DNA of 60,000 nt, taken from Cryptomeria japonica. Lineage: Eukaryota > Streptophyta > Pinopsida > Cupressales > Cupressaceae. Below the pieces are notes generated by a model, which saw only the letters and a list, made by a program, of their open reading frames with translations, did not search any database and had not been told where the DNA came from. The position numbers and the translations under genes were made by a program. This document shows, piece after piece, positions 42,829 to 55,388 of the stretch; the stretch's first letter is position 1, and every line of letters begins with the position of its first letter. The DNA lies in the NCBI RefSeq assembly GCF_030272615.1, contig NC_081415.1, positions 506,557,373 through 506,617,372 of the forward strand. The letters are read 5' to 3'.

Positions 42829-45800
42829 TCACTGATGAGGAATATGAGGGTGATGCTAATGAAGACATTATATTTATAGCCATTAAAGAGGACACATCTG
42901 ATCAGAAGGCTTTAGTTTCTCGAGTGGATGATTCTGATGATTGGATCATTGATAGTGGTTGTTCACATCACATGACCGATGACCGGAGAAAATTTCTTTC
43001 TTTGAAGGAATTTGATGGTGGAGTTGTAAGATTTGGTAATGACTCGCCCTGCATGGTTAAAAGTAAGGGAACTATTTCTCTAAATGGAAAGAGCAGTCCA
43101 GATGATGTCTACTAGGTTGAAGGTTTAAAGCATAATCTTTTGAGTGTTGCTCAACTCAATGACAAATGATATCCATTAGATTTTAAGAATGGTATGTGCA
43201 AAATCTATGGGAGCAAAGGTGAACTTATTGCAACCAGAAAGCAAACTAAAGGTAACATGTTTCCCCTAAATCCTAAAGTCAGCAACTGCTTAATTGCTAA
43301 AGTAGATGATAGTTGTCTTTGGCATAGGAGAGTTTGTCATATAAATTTTGATAACATTGTTAAAGTGAGTAAGTCCAAGATAGTGAGAGGTTTGCTTCAG
43401 CTAGACAAACCGGTTAATGCTTTATGTAAGGAATGTTTAGTTGGGAAAGATGACATCCTCAATTTTCAAGAGCAAACCTTTTTCAGCGGAACATCTGTTA
43501 CATTTGGTTCATACAAACCTCTGTGGACCAATAAGGACTAAAAGTATTTAAGGTGATAGATATTTTATGATCTTCACGGATGATTGCTCAAGGATGATGT
43601 GGGTCACATTCTTGAAGGATAAAACAGAAGCATTTGGTAAATTCAAGGCATTCAGGGCCTTAGATGAAAAGGAGAGTGGTAAGAAGATAAAGTGTCTGAG
43701 GACTGATCAAGGCGATGAATTTACTTCTGAGGAATTCACTAGATATTGTGAAGAAAATGGTATCAAACTACAACTTTTTGCACCGAGGACACCACAATAG
43801 AATGGTATTGCAAAGAGGAACAATCAGTCAGTTGTTGAAGCTACTAGATCGATGTTGATACAAGGAGGTGTAGCGAAAACGTTCTGGAGAGAATTTGCCA
43901 GCACAGTTGTCTACACTATGAACCGGATTTTGGTAAAAAGAGGTAAGGACAAGACTCCTTATGAATACTAGTATGGTAGATCACCTAATGCTAGTTATTT
44001 TAAGATATTTGGCAGCAAATGTTTTATTAAGAGAGGTGACTATGTTAGCAAGTTTGAGGCTAAAAGTGGTGAAGGTATATTTCTTGGTTACTCCACCAAG
44101 AGTAAGGCCTACAAATGTTATAACAACCAGACATAGAGAATCATTGAGAGTGATAATGTTCGAGTGGATGAGTATCCTGAAGTCTCAGGGGAACCAGTGT
44201 GGAGAAAAAGGATGAAGACCCTTGCATTTTATTTTTGGAACCAGAACTTGTGAAACCTGAAACTGGGAAAGAGAATGTTGTTGTACCAATTCAACCGAAA
44301 TAGGTAGATTCAGAAGAAAATGATGACAATGAAGAGAAGAACCTGAAGATAATGATCATGTTATTCTGAGGTATGTGAGACTCAATCATAATCTTGACCA
44401 GATAATTGGAGATAAGGATGTTGGAGTGTTAACCAGAAGAAGAATTAGAGAAAATGCTTACATGATCTCTACTATTGAGCCTAGAACTGCTAAGGAAGTA
44501 TTTGGAGATGATCAGTGGGTCAAAGCTATGGAGGAGGAGCTTGAACAAATTGAGAAGAAAAATACATGGACCCTAGTACCCAGACCGGTGAATAAAAATG
44601 TGATAGGTACTAAGTGGGTATTCAGGAACAAGTTGAATGAAGATGGTGTTGTAGTCCACAACAAAGCTAGATTGGTTTGCAAAGGTTATGCATAAGAAGA
44701 AGGAGAAGATTATGGTGAGACTTTTGCACTAGTGGCTAGACTGGAAGGTGTCAGAACCTTACTTGCATTTGCAGCACATAAGGCATTCAAAGTATACCAG
44801 ATGGATGTGAAGTCAACATTTTTGAATGGAATACTGAAAGAAGAAGTATACATTGAGCAGCCAGATGGTTATGCTGACTGATGAAAAAGATATGGTATGT
44901 AAGTTGCACAAAGCATTATATGGATTAAAGAAAGCACCAAGAGCATGGTATGAAAGGCTTCATTCACACCTGATGAAGATAGGTTTTTCAGAGAACCAGT
45001 GAAGATAACAACATATATCTCAAATCTGAAGGAGATAAGATACTGGTTAGTGAAGTATTTGTAGATGATATCATATTTGGAGTTAACGATGACATGAGCA
45101 ATGACTTTGCAATTGAAGTGACAAGTGAGTTTGAAATGTCTCAAGTTGGAGAGATAAACAAATTCATAGGTTTGCAAATATAGCAAATGAAGAGTGGTAT
45201 TTTCATCACACAGTCTAAGTATGTGAAAGCAGTATTAAAGACATTTGGTATGAATGACTGTAAACCAGTTGGGACACCAATGGTTACAGGTTGAAGTTGT
45301 CTAAGGAAGATGAAGCCACATCTATTGATGAAAAGGAGTATAGGTCAATGATTGGAAAATTGCACTATGTTGTTCATAGCAGACCAGATATAGCTCATGC
45401 AGTTGGTCTAGTTGCTAGATTTTAGAAGAATCCTAAGGAAACACATTTGATAGCAATCAAGAGGATTTTTTAGATATTTGAAAGGCACTATTGACTATGG
45501 ATTATGGTATCCATATAAAGGAAACTTTGACTTGAAGGTGTACACAGATGCAGACTGGGCAGGTAATGTTGATGATAGGAAAAGAACAACCAGTGGAGCA
45601 TTCTTTCTTGGAGGAAGACTTGTTTCATGGAGTAGAAAGAAGCAGAGTTGTATATCACAGTCTACTACTGAAGTTGAGTATGTTGCAACTTATATGAATT
45701 GTACCCAAGCTATCTGGATGAAGCACATTTTGGAAGGTTTCAAGATGAAGTTTACAGAACCTGTAAAGATCTTATGTGACAATACCAATGCCATAAAAAT

Positions 45801-46011
45801 TTCCAAGAACCCTGTTTTTCATGCACGGACCAAGCATATTGAATTGAAGTATCATTTCTTGAGGGAAAAAGTGCAGAGTAAAGATGTGATCTTGGAGCAT
45901 GTTTCTACCAAGGAGTAGCTTGCAGATATCTTTACTAAACCTCTTCCTAAGACTACTTTTCAGTATCTTAGAAGTCATCTAGGGGTTGTACCCCTTCATG
46001 AAGTGAATTGA
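42829..46011 (+). pseudogene. Copia F pol: protease, integrase, RT, RNase H
   Basis: Domains in order: protease DDWIIDSGCSHHMT (42937-42980). GAG-pre-integrase and integrase zinc-binding region CLWHRRVCHINFDN with CKECLVGKD (43315-43450). Integrase core FTDDCSRMMWVTF and LRTDQGDEFTSEEF (43568-43735), where the usual third catalytic Glu region reads NGIAKRNNQS, lysine replacing glutamate. RT IEKKNTWTLVPRPVNKNVIG and [12 protein letters not shown], then FVDDIIFGVNDD (44550-45095). RNase H DADWAGNVDDRKRTTSGAFF and FHARTKHIELKYHFLREK (45547-45870), ending HEVN at 46011. At least eight stops and several frameshifts break it. Gag is not upstream in the same orientation. Confidence 0.9.
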
Positions 46012-46340
46012 GCATGATGTAGAGTACATCAGTCCCGGAGCTACTTGCAGAATTTCACATCAAGATTGGTGTAGGAGTGGAGTTATTCCACGGGGGGAGC
46101 ATCAAGTTGTGGGTTGTTGAGGCTGAACAGTGCAGTGTGACATTGCTTGTTTTACTTTCAATTAGACATTGTTGTCAAAGGGGGAGAAGAACTATGTGAT
46201 TATGGGGAGAAGAATTCAGAGAGAAGATCTACAGCCAGCAACAAGCTGAAGACAAGGAGAGTACATGGTAAAATGTAAACCAAGATTCCTATTCACAATC
46301 ACAACAATCAATGGTATTGATATTTGTAGCCATTAATGCC

Positions 46341-46352
46341 AAAGGGGGAGAT
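46341..46352 (+). other. Polypurine tract of copia F
   Basis: aaagggggagat directly before the LTR start TGTTGGC. Confidence 0.85.
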
Positions 46353-47753
46353 TGTTGGCATTTGCATGAATATTGCATTAATGAAATATGTTGTCATTGA
46401 TGTCAATTAACCAGTAATGATATTGTTGTAATGTTGTTTTGTAACCGGTAGGAAGAGCTAGTGAAGGGAACTGTAACCGGTAGGTAAGTTTGTGGAGTGA
46501 ACCGGTATTGCTGAGTATTGGAGAGTTGAACCAGTAAACCCTACCTGTTGATTTGATAAACCCTAACCGATTGAGTTTGGTGAAATGGTTGTATTGGTTT
46601 ATGATCTGATGATAAACGGTAATGATTATGACATGTATGCATATTGTATGAAGAGAGTTTCAAAGTGATTTTGGCGTGTTGAGATAATAGTTTTTGTTAA
46701 GGGAATGAGCAAGTATATTGCATGTAATGCAAAATGCGTGATGAGTTACTGATTTCGATGAAGCGGTGATCAAGGAGCGGTCGAGGATTTCTTGAATGAT
46801 GTGCAGAGATTGTTATGTAATCCAACGGTCATACTTGAACCAAATTGTTTGTAATCTCTATGAGAGAATTATGTTTTTGTTGTGTTACCGACCTATTGAT
46901 TTGTTTATAAGTTCAATGAGTTGTTTTGTTTCAGAGTTGGCAAAGTTTTAGTTGAGTGTGTGGTTGCCGAACCGGATGATGTATCTGCAATTTGTGTAAA
47001 GGCAGATAGGAGCATGAAAAGGATTTGAACAAGCAAGTGTAGTGCTATTCAAACAGATCGACAAACCCCTGTTGTTTTCTAACAATTACAACTATTTGAA
47101 ATCGCCTAACCGAGTAAGCTCTAACAAGCTTAGTGTTACTCAAATCCTCTAACCAAGTGGTCCATTAGCTTGGATTTCAAATCCTCTACCGAGGTTACTC
47201 CTCACAGGGTATTGCTTCTAACAAGGCATTATAGTCAATCCCTTAACCGGGTGGTCCCTAATAGGATTTGTTCTTAACAGGACTTTTTGTAAAGCTTTAA
47301 CAGGCTTGGCTCCTAACAGGGCAAACTTCAGAAGAGTTCAGGTAGTTATCTTGTGAATCTCATCTCACCATGGTTTTTCCCATTTGGGTTTCTATGTCAA
47401 AAATATTATGTCAAGTGGTGAATGTTTTTGTGGTTATGTTTTCTATGGTTTATTTTCTTAACTACTTAATCCACTTTGATAAGTCAAGATAACCGCCAGC
47501 AATATGAAGTAAGGTTTTACTTGTGTCAGTAAAAGTATTTGGATGTTTGTGAAGTTTCAAGTTGTTTACTGTTAATCTGTTATAACAGTCAACTAGTTCA
47601 TTCTGACAGTGATATTAAATTTATAGTTTACTTTGAGAGGTTGATTTTGAGATTGGTGAAATTTTATATAAGTTTTTCTATCTACTGATTCACCCCCCCC
47701 CCCCACCCACTCTCAGTAGTTGATCGGATCCTTATTCTTTCATCATACCATCA
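46353..47753 (+). repeat. 3' LTR of copia F (1401 bp)
   Basis: Starts TGTTGGCATTTGCATG and ends CATACCATCA, the end confirmed by the identical word next to the inverted PBS at 42816. It contains a C-run followed by tctcagtagt near 47693-47720. Complete, unlike the 5' copy. Confidence 0.85.
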
Positions 47754-48354
47754 AACTCTACAAACAACATTTACATCTACATACTTGTAATGGTAAACAA
47801 TATGCATACAATATAAATTAAGGGAAAAGGTAAACAAACTAAATACTAAGATGTACATTTACATTTACATCTACACCTACATCTATATCTACAATTACAT
47901 CTACATCTACATGAATAATATGCATATAATTTATGGAATAAGGAATATGTAAATGAAGTTCATAGGTAAACAAACTAAACACTAAGATGAAGACATTAGA
48001 TCAGAGTACACAACACTTCCAATAAAATTTACATCATATGCATATATTTTTTGTTAGTCCACTTGGTGGTCTACGTGGACAACAAAAAATAATAGGTTGG
48101 AGGTATATGTATACACATATATGTATATATAAATATGAATATGTATGTAAATACATACATACACACACATGTATGTGCATATATGCATGTATGTATAAAT
48201 GGCAAACATAAATACATATATCAATAGGTATATGTATACAGAAAGGTCTGAATGTTTCTTGTAATCTATAACTATAATGTTCTTTATTTTTGTAGGTGCT
48301 TGTTCAAATAATATGTATGTTTGTATGTATACATTGGCCTAACAATAGTATACA

Positions 48355-48412
48355 TGTGTGTGTGTGTGCGCGTGTGTGTGTGCGTGCGTGTGTGTGTGCA
48401 TGTGTGTGTGTG
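48355..48412. repeat. (TG)n-rich compound microsatellite
   Basis: Mostly TG/GT units with cgcg and catg interruptions, followed by taaaatag repeats. Confidence 0.9.
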
Positions 48413-48558
48413 TAAAATAGTAAAATAGTAAGGATGTAAGACAGTAAGGGTTTAACAAACTAAGACCGTAAAGCAATAAGGGTTTACAAATTTGAGGAGG
48501 AATTGTGTGTGTGTGTGTGTGTGGTATGACAAAATTTGAATAATTATGAAATGGAACA

Positions 48559-48624
48559 ATGCAGTGCAAGTAAGGGGAAGGGACGCAGAGTTAATACCAG
48601 TGCAAGGAAGAGTGTAGAGTGATG
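48559..48624 (-). repeat. Inverted repeat, right arm (partner 39226-39291)
   Basis: See the left arm: 55 of 66 positions agree in reverse complement. Confidence 0.75.
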
Positions 48625-48804
48625 GTAGTTGATTAACCCTAATTACATAAAAATGAAAAAACAAAAAGTCTATCAACATAAACCCTACTTCATTAAAAAA
48701 TATGTTTCTTTTACTTTTATTCATGTAGTAAACAAGTGACTGTAAACTACAACCCTTATATCAACAGTTATGCCTAAAAACCGGAAATAAATTTCAGAGA
48801 TTCA

Positions 48805-49446
48805 TGTGAGATTATGCGAGAAGTGAGAACCGAGCCAAGATCTGATGTCGGTCGTAGATCACATGCAACTCCTCACGCAACAGATGATCAAAGATCAAAA
48901 TAGTTGAATGAAGATAATTTCGATATGAGAGAGAAATAGAGACAAAGAAGAGAATTTGGAGAAGACTCTCACCGAGCTATCACTTCACCTGCTTGACTAG
49001 TGAAGGTGAGTGTATAGTGCTTATTATATAGAAAAATATAAGCATATACATCCAAGGGGTGCATTAACTCCTATTCCCCATAAAAAGTGGGAGGTTTTAC
49101 CTTCTTGATAAATGCCAAAACATGTGGCATAACCTCCTTACATGAAGACAAAAAAGGAGTTGAGAAAGTTGGCACATAAGGCCAAAAGAGGGTGTGAAAC
49201 CCAACTACCCCATAACCCACTTAGGAAATGACAAAATAGTGGTTATGAGAGGTGGCACAACAAGCCAAAAGAGGGTGTGTAATTCAACTACTCATGTGAG
49301 GTGGAGAGTTACACATGTAGCTGAAGTATTTCGCCACGTGTCCTCATACAAACCACTCCTATTAACCTAAGCAAGCTTAAATAATATATGTGTAGGAAAA
49401 AATAAATATCCCCTAACATAAGGAAAATAAAAAACCTACACTAACA
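48805..49446 (-). repeat. 3' LTR of copia G
   Basis: Plus-strand ends TGTGAGATTATGCG and CCTACACTAACA. A TATATAAT motif is at 49023-49030 on the minus strand. Confidence 0.95.
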
Positions 49447-49459
49447 CCCCCCCTTAAGC
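49447..49459 (-). other. Polypurine tract of copia G
   Basis: On the minus strand GCTTAAGGGGGGG abuts the LTR start TGTTAGTGTAGG. The C-run on the plus strand is cccccc. Confidence 0.8.
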
Positions 49460-49584
49460 ATAGCTTAGGTGGGTGAAAATATGGGTCCCGGCAAATGCAA
49501 CCATGTTAGGTACCCATGTACATAGATAGCCCCCCCATAAGAGGAATAGCCCCCCCCCTAAATAAGGAGAGAAAGAAAGGAGGA

Positions 49585-52500
49585 CTAAGAAGTCCCTCCT
49601 GCAGTAGACACCTGTCGTATCCCAAGCAGAGATCGCAAATGAAGGAACTTGCTTTCGGTGAAGGGTTTGGTGAAGATGTCTGCAGTTTGCTCCGTTGTAG
49701 AACAATACTTAAGATCAATGATGCGTTCCTGAATGAGCTCCCGAATATAGTGCATATGTATCTCAATGTGTTTTGTCCTCTGGTGATGAACTGGATTTCT
49801 TGAGATCTGTATAGCACTTTGATTATCACAAAAGATGATAGTAGGCTTCCTAACTAGAATAGAAAACTCAGTGAAAATATTCTGAAGCCAAATAGCCTCA
49901 GTGGTGGCATTAACTGCCCCTTGATACTCAGCCTCTGTTGATGAAAGAGCAATTGCAAACTGCTTCTTACTCGACCAACAAACTGGACCAGAACCAAGTG
50001 AGAAGCAATACCCTGAAGTGGATTTGTGATCCTGAGAATCACCTGCCCAATCTGAATTCGTATAGCCCACCAAGTCAATATCCATGCCTGCTGCATACTG
50101 AATTCCATAATTGTGAGTACCCTGAATGTAGTGGAGAATCCGCTTAGCTGCTTTCCAATGCAACTCATGTGGCTTCTGCATGAATCTAGAGACCATGCCC
50201 ACCACATATGAAATGTCAGGTCTCGTATGAGTCAAGTAGATGAGGCTCCCAACAATTTGTCGATATAAAGTGCTATCAACCAAGGGTGAAGAGCACTTAG
50301 CCTCAAGTTTGACCCTAGACAAAAAAGGAGTAGGTGCAGGCTTACAATTGGCAATGCGAAATCTAGAGAGCGTATCGAGTGCATATTTGGGTTGTCCAAG
50401 AAAGATGCCTGAAGAAGATTGAGTAATCTCAATTCCCAAGAAGTAATGTAGAAGACCCAAGTCTGACATCAGAAATCTATCATGTAGAGCAGTTTTCACT
50501 ACCTTGATGGTGGATGAGTGACTCCCTGTGATCAACAAGTCATCAACATAGAGAACTAGAAATGTGAGAGTATCATCCTGGTGCAGAATATAGACGTTTG
50601 GATCAGAATGGCATCGAGTAAAACCAACTGTCAGAAGGAAGGAGTCCATCTTGGCATACCAAGCTCGAGGAGCTTGTTTGAGGCCATAGAGAGACTTTCA
50701 AAGACGACACACAAGTGAAGGATCTTGAACAAACCCTTGTGGCTGCTCCATGTAGAATTCCTCCTAAAGGTCACCATGAAGAAATGCACTCTTGACATCC
50801 ATTTGATGAACTTTCCAATGATGGGTTGCAGCAATAGCAAGGACAAGCCAGATGGAATTCATCTTAGCAACTGGAGCAAAAGTCTCAGAGTAATCAACCC
50901 CTGGAACTTGGGAAAAGCCTTTTGCTACCAAGCGAGCCTTATACTTATCAACCGACCCATCTGCTGCAAATTTTGTTCGATAGATCCACTTGCATCGAAC
51001 AAGTTTCCTTCCCTTAGGAAGAGGAACTAAATCCCATGTGTGATTCCTTTCTAAGGAATTAAACTCTTCTTGCATTGCAGCATCCCATTCAGGAACACCT
51101 GTAGCTTCTCGAAAAGACTGTGGATAAGAAGCTAAAGCAATGAAGAGATGTGGAGCTTGCTGAAATTGTGACCTAGTTCTTCTAGAATCTGATGGATCAC
51201 CAAGCCAATCTCCTGCTGACTCAAAAGTTTGTCGAGCCCAAAGAGGCACTAAAGCTGGAGAGTCTGGGGAAGAATCATCAACCTCTGAAGGATGACTATG
51301 AGAAGAATGTGAATCCTCACCATCACTGTCACCATCTGAAGTGGAGGAAGAAGACTCCTGAATAGGATTAGGAGGATTAAGATCCTCAGAAGAACTATCA
51401 ACATCATGCAATGTCTCCAATGTGATAGTGGATGGAGAAGTGGTATGAGAAGAAATAGAAGAACTCTCCTCAAAATGAACACTCCTCTCAATGAACAACT
51501 CAAGTTTAGAGGGATGGAGAAGTCTATACCCTTTGACATCATCTGGATACCCAACAAATATGCAAGGCTTTCTCTGCGGATCCATAGCCTTGCGTTTCTC
51601 TGCTGGAATGTGGGCCCATGCAAGAGAACCAAACACTCTGAAATGCTTAACTGTAGGTTTCCGACGGGTCCAAGCTTGAAAAGGAGTTACCCCCTTCACA
51701 GCTTTATGAGGAACTCGATTATGGATGTAACATGCACAATTGATGGCCTCTGCCCAATACTGAGGTGCCAAAGACTTGGAGTGAATCATACAATTTTCCA
51801 TCTCCTTCAAGGACCTATTCTTCCATTCTGCGACACCATTTTGCTAAGGACTGTATGGAACTGTGTGTTGCATGTTGATACCTTCTAAAGCAAAAAATTG
51901 TTCAAACTGATTATTAACATATTCACCCCCATTATCTGTATGCAGAATCTTGATGAACTTCCCAGATTGTTTCTCTGCAAAAGCTTTGAAATCTAGAAAA
52001 TTCTCAAATACCTCAGACTTTTGTTTGAGAAAGTAAACCCATATAAATCTGGAAAAGTCATCAATAAATGTTAAGACATATCTAGCCCTATTGAAATATG
52101 GTTGTGGAAATGGTCCTGCCAAGTCACTATGTACCAACTCCAATAGTTGTGGAGCTCTCCATGCTTTGCCTTTATCATACTTCTCCTCGGGATGCTTACC
52201 AAGAATACATCCCTGGCAAACTCCATCAGAAAATCGAATAGAAGGCAACCCTGAAACCATGTCTTGTTTACTGAGTTGTTGCAAGTAACGATAGTTCAAG
52301 TGGCCAAATCGTTGATGCCACAAACAACTAATCCCATCTGCATGAGTGAGTAAAACTGTCAAAGGAGAGTCAGGAACAAAGTGAGAAAACTGATATAATC
52401 TGGATTGATGATCTGTGTTTCCCACAGCAATAGTAGACCCATTATGCATTTCACTGATTACCACTGTATCTGGCGTGAACTCAACTCGCTTGCTAGAACC

Positions 52501-53709
52501 AGTGTGAGTGATCTGATAAACAGCTAGGAGATTAGTTGATAAAGATGGAACACAAAGGACATCCTTAAATGTTCCTTCGCCCACATCAACGGACCCTCTC
52601 CCATGCACTTCAATAGGAGTGTCATCACCCATTAGTATGGAAGGCATAGAACATGGCTCTAAAGAGGTGAAATCATCTTTTGAAGAAGCCATGTGGTGCG
52701 AAGCACCCGAGTCAATTATCCAAGAATTGGGTTGTGAAGCAACAGCAACTAGGGCCTTACCCTTTCCTTTCCCTTTACTCTTATTTGTATCCTTAGAAGA
52801 TCCTTCTGATGAACTCTGTTTGACTGAATCAGGCACCTTGATATTATTCTTTTCAAGAAGATTTGAAAGGTGATCAATTTGTTTCTTTAAACACTTATGT
52901 TCATCATGACCAGGCCTTTTACAATAAGAACACTTGACCTTCTCCTTCTTAGGTTGTTCACCTCTTGATGAAGAGGTCTGATTATCTGCTTTTGAAGTAG
53001 CAGATTTCTGATCTTTTTTCTTCTCTCCTTGGTTCTTTTGTTTCTTATCTTGCATACTAGACCCTTTTTGTTCTTTCGTGCCTTGATTTACAACTAAGGC
53101 ATGTGACTTAGAGGGTTTTATTGTACCCATTTGAACCAATTTGTCTTGCTCCCTAGTGAGTTCTGCAACAAATTCATCCAGAGAAGGCATTTTGAATGTG
53201 GTACCTAGGGCACATTTTGTAGCATAGAATGTAGAAACAAACACTAAATAGTTAGGACCAAGCTTAGAAAGAATACTCAAGATCAGTTGCTTATCATCTT
53301 TCTTAGTTCCACACCATTCCAACTGCAATCTTACAGACTTAAGTTTAGTGAAGAAGTCTTGTATAGTATCAAAATTGGTTGGATTCAACCCTATGAGTTC
53401 ATTCTCTAACTGATGACCTCTTAGCTCATCCTGCTTACCAAAGAGGTTTTCCAAAGTGGTCCACACTGCATTTGGTGTAGTGGCAGATTCAATGTGAAAA
53501 AGAAGGTCTGGAGAGACTGACATACATAGAGTACCAAAAGCTTCATCACATTTATTAAACCATTTAATCTTTTCTGCAGCATCTTGAGGTTCAGTTTCAA
53601 GTCCCATAGTAACACGATGATATCCATGTCTTTTCAGATATATTATCATCTTAGATTTTCATTCAAAGTAATTATATGGTGTTAAAAGTGGAACTATGGA
53701 TGCATCCAT
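49585..53709 (-). pseudogene. Copia G gag-pol polyprotein, one frame of 1375 codons with four stops
   Basis: The start ATG at 53709 (MDASIVPLLTPYNYFE) is in frame with everything downstream. Gag is UBN2-type (EKIKWFNKCDEAFGTLCMSV, FFTKLKSVRLQLEW), with a CCHC knuckle CSYCKRPGHDEHKC near 52891-52935. Protease is WIIDSGASHHM near 52690-52725. Integrase has HQRFGHLNY with CQGC (zinc site), then HSDLAGPF, HTDNGGEY and NGVAEWKN, so the D, D and E residues are all present. RT has DVKSAFLHGDL and YVDDLLITG (about 50528-50553). RNase H has DWAGDSQDHKSTSGY and RTKHIEIHMHYIREL. The four stops are TGA 53659-53661 (from TGG), TAG 51844-51846, TAG 50764-50766 and TGA 50698-50700. There are no frameshifts. 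It encodes all enzymes for its own transposition but cannot express them as it stands. Confidence 0.93.
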
Positions 53710-54728
53710 GATAGTAGAAAAGAAGATTGCAAAGAATCGGGAAAAGTGCAAGAAAGAAGGCACAAGAGACACCCCCCCTTTTCACTAGTCTCAGAAATCA
53801 CCCCCCCCCCCCCCAAATATTACAAGGTTGACACTTTATAATTAGTGCATTTACAAGGTTTTTAATCAGATTACAATTCTTTAAGAAACCAATAGAGATT
53901 TCAAATAGAAATAATTTGAGACAAGATCTGAAGCAAATCAGCCTTATAACTGCTTAATTTATCTCAATACCTTTCCAACAACTATTAGTTTTTGAAAAAC
54001 AGAGTTGTGAGGAGAAAGATATGACCAGTTGAAGAGAAAAAGAAGCAGCTGATACAACCTTTAATATCTGATAGAAAAAGGCAAAAAAATTCAATTAGAC
54101 TTGCAATAATGGATAGTGCTCATTTCTATCTTTCCATCAAGTATTTGTTTGCAAAAATCTGACACTCGAGGCAAAAGTTGTGCAACTTTTAAGAAATGTT
54201 GTTGAATTTCCCTGATAGAAAAATGGCTTAGGCCCTATTCAAGCTCAATTTCTGCAAAATTTATTCATTTTCTGGAAATACCATCCGAAACCCAGAAGTT
54301 TTTCAATGCTAAAACGAAAACCCAGAAATCGTTTTTTGTGCAAATGAACAAAAGTTGAAACACTAAAGCCAAAATGAAAACAGCTCCAGTAAAAAAAATT
54401 TACTCTGATTTTTTATTGTGTCCTCCAAACTCTGATTTTGGTGAAGTAAAAGTCACTTTTGACTTTGTCAAGCCTTATGGACACTCTGGAAATTCTTATT
54501 AAGCTTCCAATATTACCACAAAGTTGCAATCACCCAGATCTTACAACGACACATACATGTAAACCAGATTTAACTAGAAGTTATTTTCCTTTAAACTGTT
54601 CTGATTCTCCAGATCACACGAGAATGCAGGAGAAGAGCATACTTAGTTTTTAAGGAAAATATTAGCTATATAAAAGTCTCAAATCCCTCAAATAAATTAA
54701 GAAAAACAATGAGCTATACCAGACAATA
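53710..54728 (-). other. Leader of copia G
   Basis: About 1 kb between PBS and gag start, with two C-runs (53770-53777 and 53803-53814). No ORF is supported. Confidence 0.7.
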
Positions 54729-54741
54729 AGCTCTGATACCA
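54729..54741 (-). promoter_or_regulatory. Primer-binding site of copia G (initiator tRNA-Met)
   Basis: The plus strand agctctgatacca directly abuts the LTR start TGTGGG. Its minus-strand form TGGTATCAGAGCT is complementary to initiator tRNA-Met. Confidence 0.93.
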
Positions 54742-55383
54742 TGTGGGATTCTGCGAGAAGCTAGAACCGAGCCAAGATCTGATGTCGGTCATAGATCACA
54801 TGCAACTCCTCACGCAACAGATGATCAAAGATCAAGATAGTTGAATGAAGATAATTTCGATATGACAGAGAAATAGAGACAAAGAAGAGAATTTGGAGAA
54901 GACTCTCACCGAGCTATCACTTCACTTGCTTGACTAGTGAAGGTGAGAGTATAGTGCTTATTATATAGAAAAATATAAGCATATACATCCAAGGGGTGCA
55001 TTAACTCCTATTCCCCATAAAAAGTGGGAGGTTTTACCTTCTTAGTAAATGCCAAAACATGTGGCATAACCTCCTTACATGAAGACAAAAAAGGAGTTGA
55101 GAAAGTTGGCACATAAGGCCAAAAGAGGGTGTGAAACCCAACTACCCCATAACCCACTTAGGAAATGACAAAATAGTGGTTATGAGAGGTGGCACAACAA
55201 GCCAAAAGAGGGTGTGTAACTCAACTACCCATGTGAGGTGGAGAGTCACACATGTAGCTGAAGTATTTCACCACGTGTCCTCATACAAACCACTCCTATT
55301 AACCTAAGCAAGCTTAAATAATATATGTGTAGGAAAAAATAAATATCCCCTAACATAAGGAAAATAAAAAACCTACACTAACA
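54742..55383 (-). repeat. 5' LTR of copia G
   Basis: 642 bp, with a TATATAAT motif at 54960-54967 on the minus strand. It differs from the 3' LTR mainly by single transitions plus a few multi-base sites. Confidence 0.95.
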
Positions 55384-55388
55384 ATTCA

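Larger units (their letters stand above)
47754..48804. other. Duplicated host DNA and microsatellites between copia F and G
   Basis: The first 250 bp repeat the host block left of F (aatggtaaacaat, tacatgaataatatgcata). Further right are a (TG)n-rich tract at 48355-48412, a short (GT)n at 48504-48523 and the right arm of the inverted repeat. The long histidine/threonine ORF here is a translation of the microsatellites. No gene. Confidence 0.65.
48805..55383 (-). mobile_element. Nearly intact Ty1/copia element G (6579 bp) with target duplication
   Basis: LTRs of 642 bp at 48805-49446 and 54742-55383 end in TGT and ACA. The 5-bp duplication ATTCA is at 48800-48804 and 55384-55388. The PBS (agctctgatacca, 54729-54741) and polypurine tract (49447-49459) are in the right places. 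The LTRs differ at about 15 positions by my reading (roughly 2.3 percent), the youngest datable insertion here. One continuous frame encodes the whole gag-pol. Inserted near the start of, or just upstream of, the LINE at 55389 onward. Confidence 0.95.

Noticed and set aside
48339-48569. Histidine/threonine repeat ORF
   Set aside because: It is the translation of a TG/CA microsatellite.
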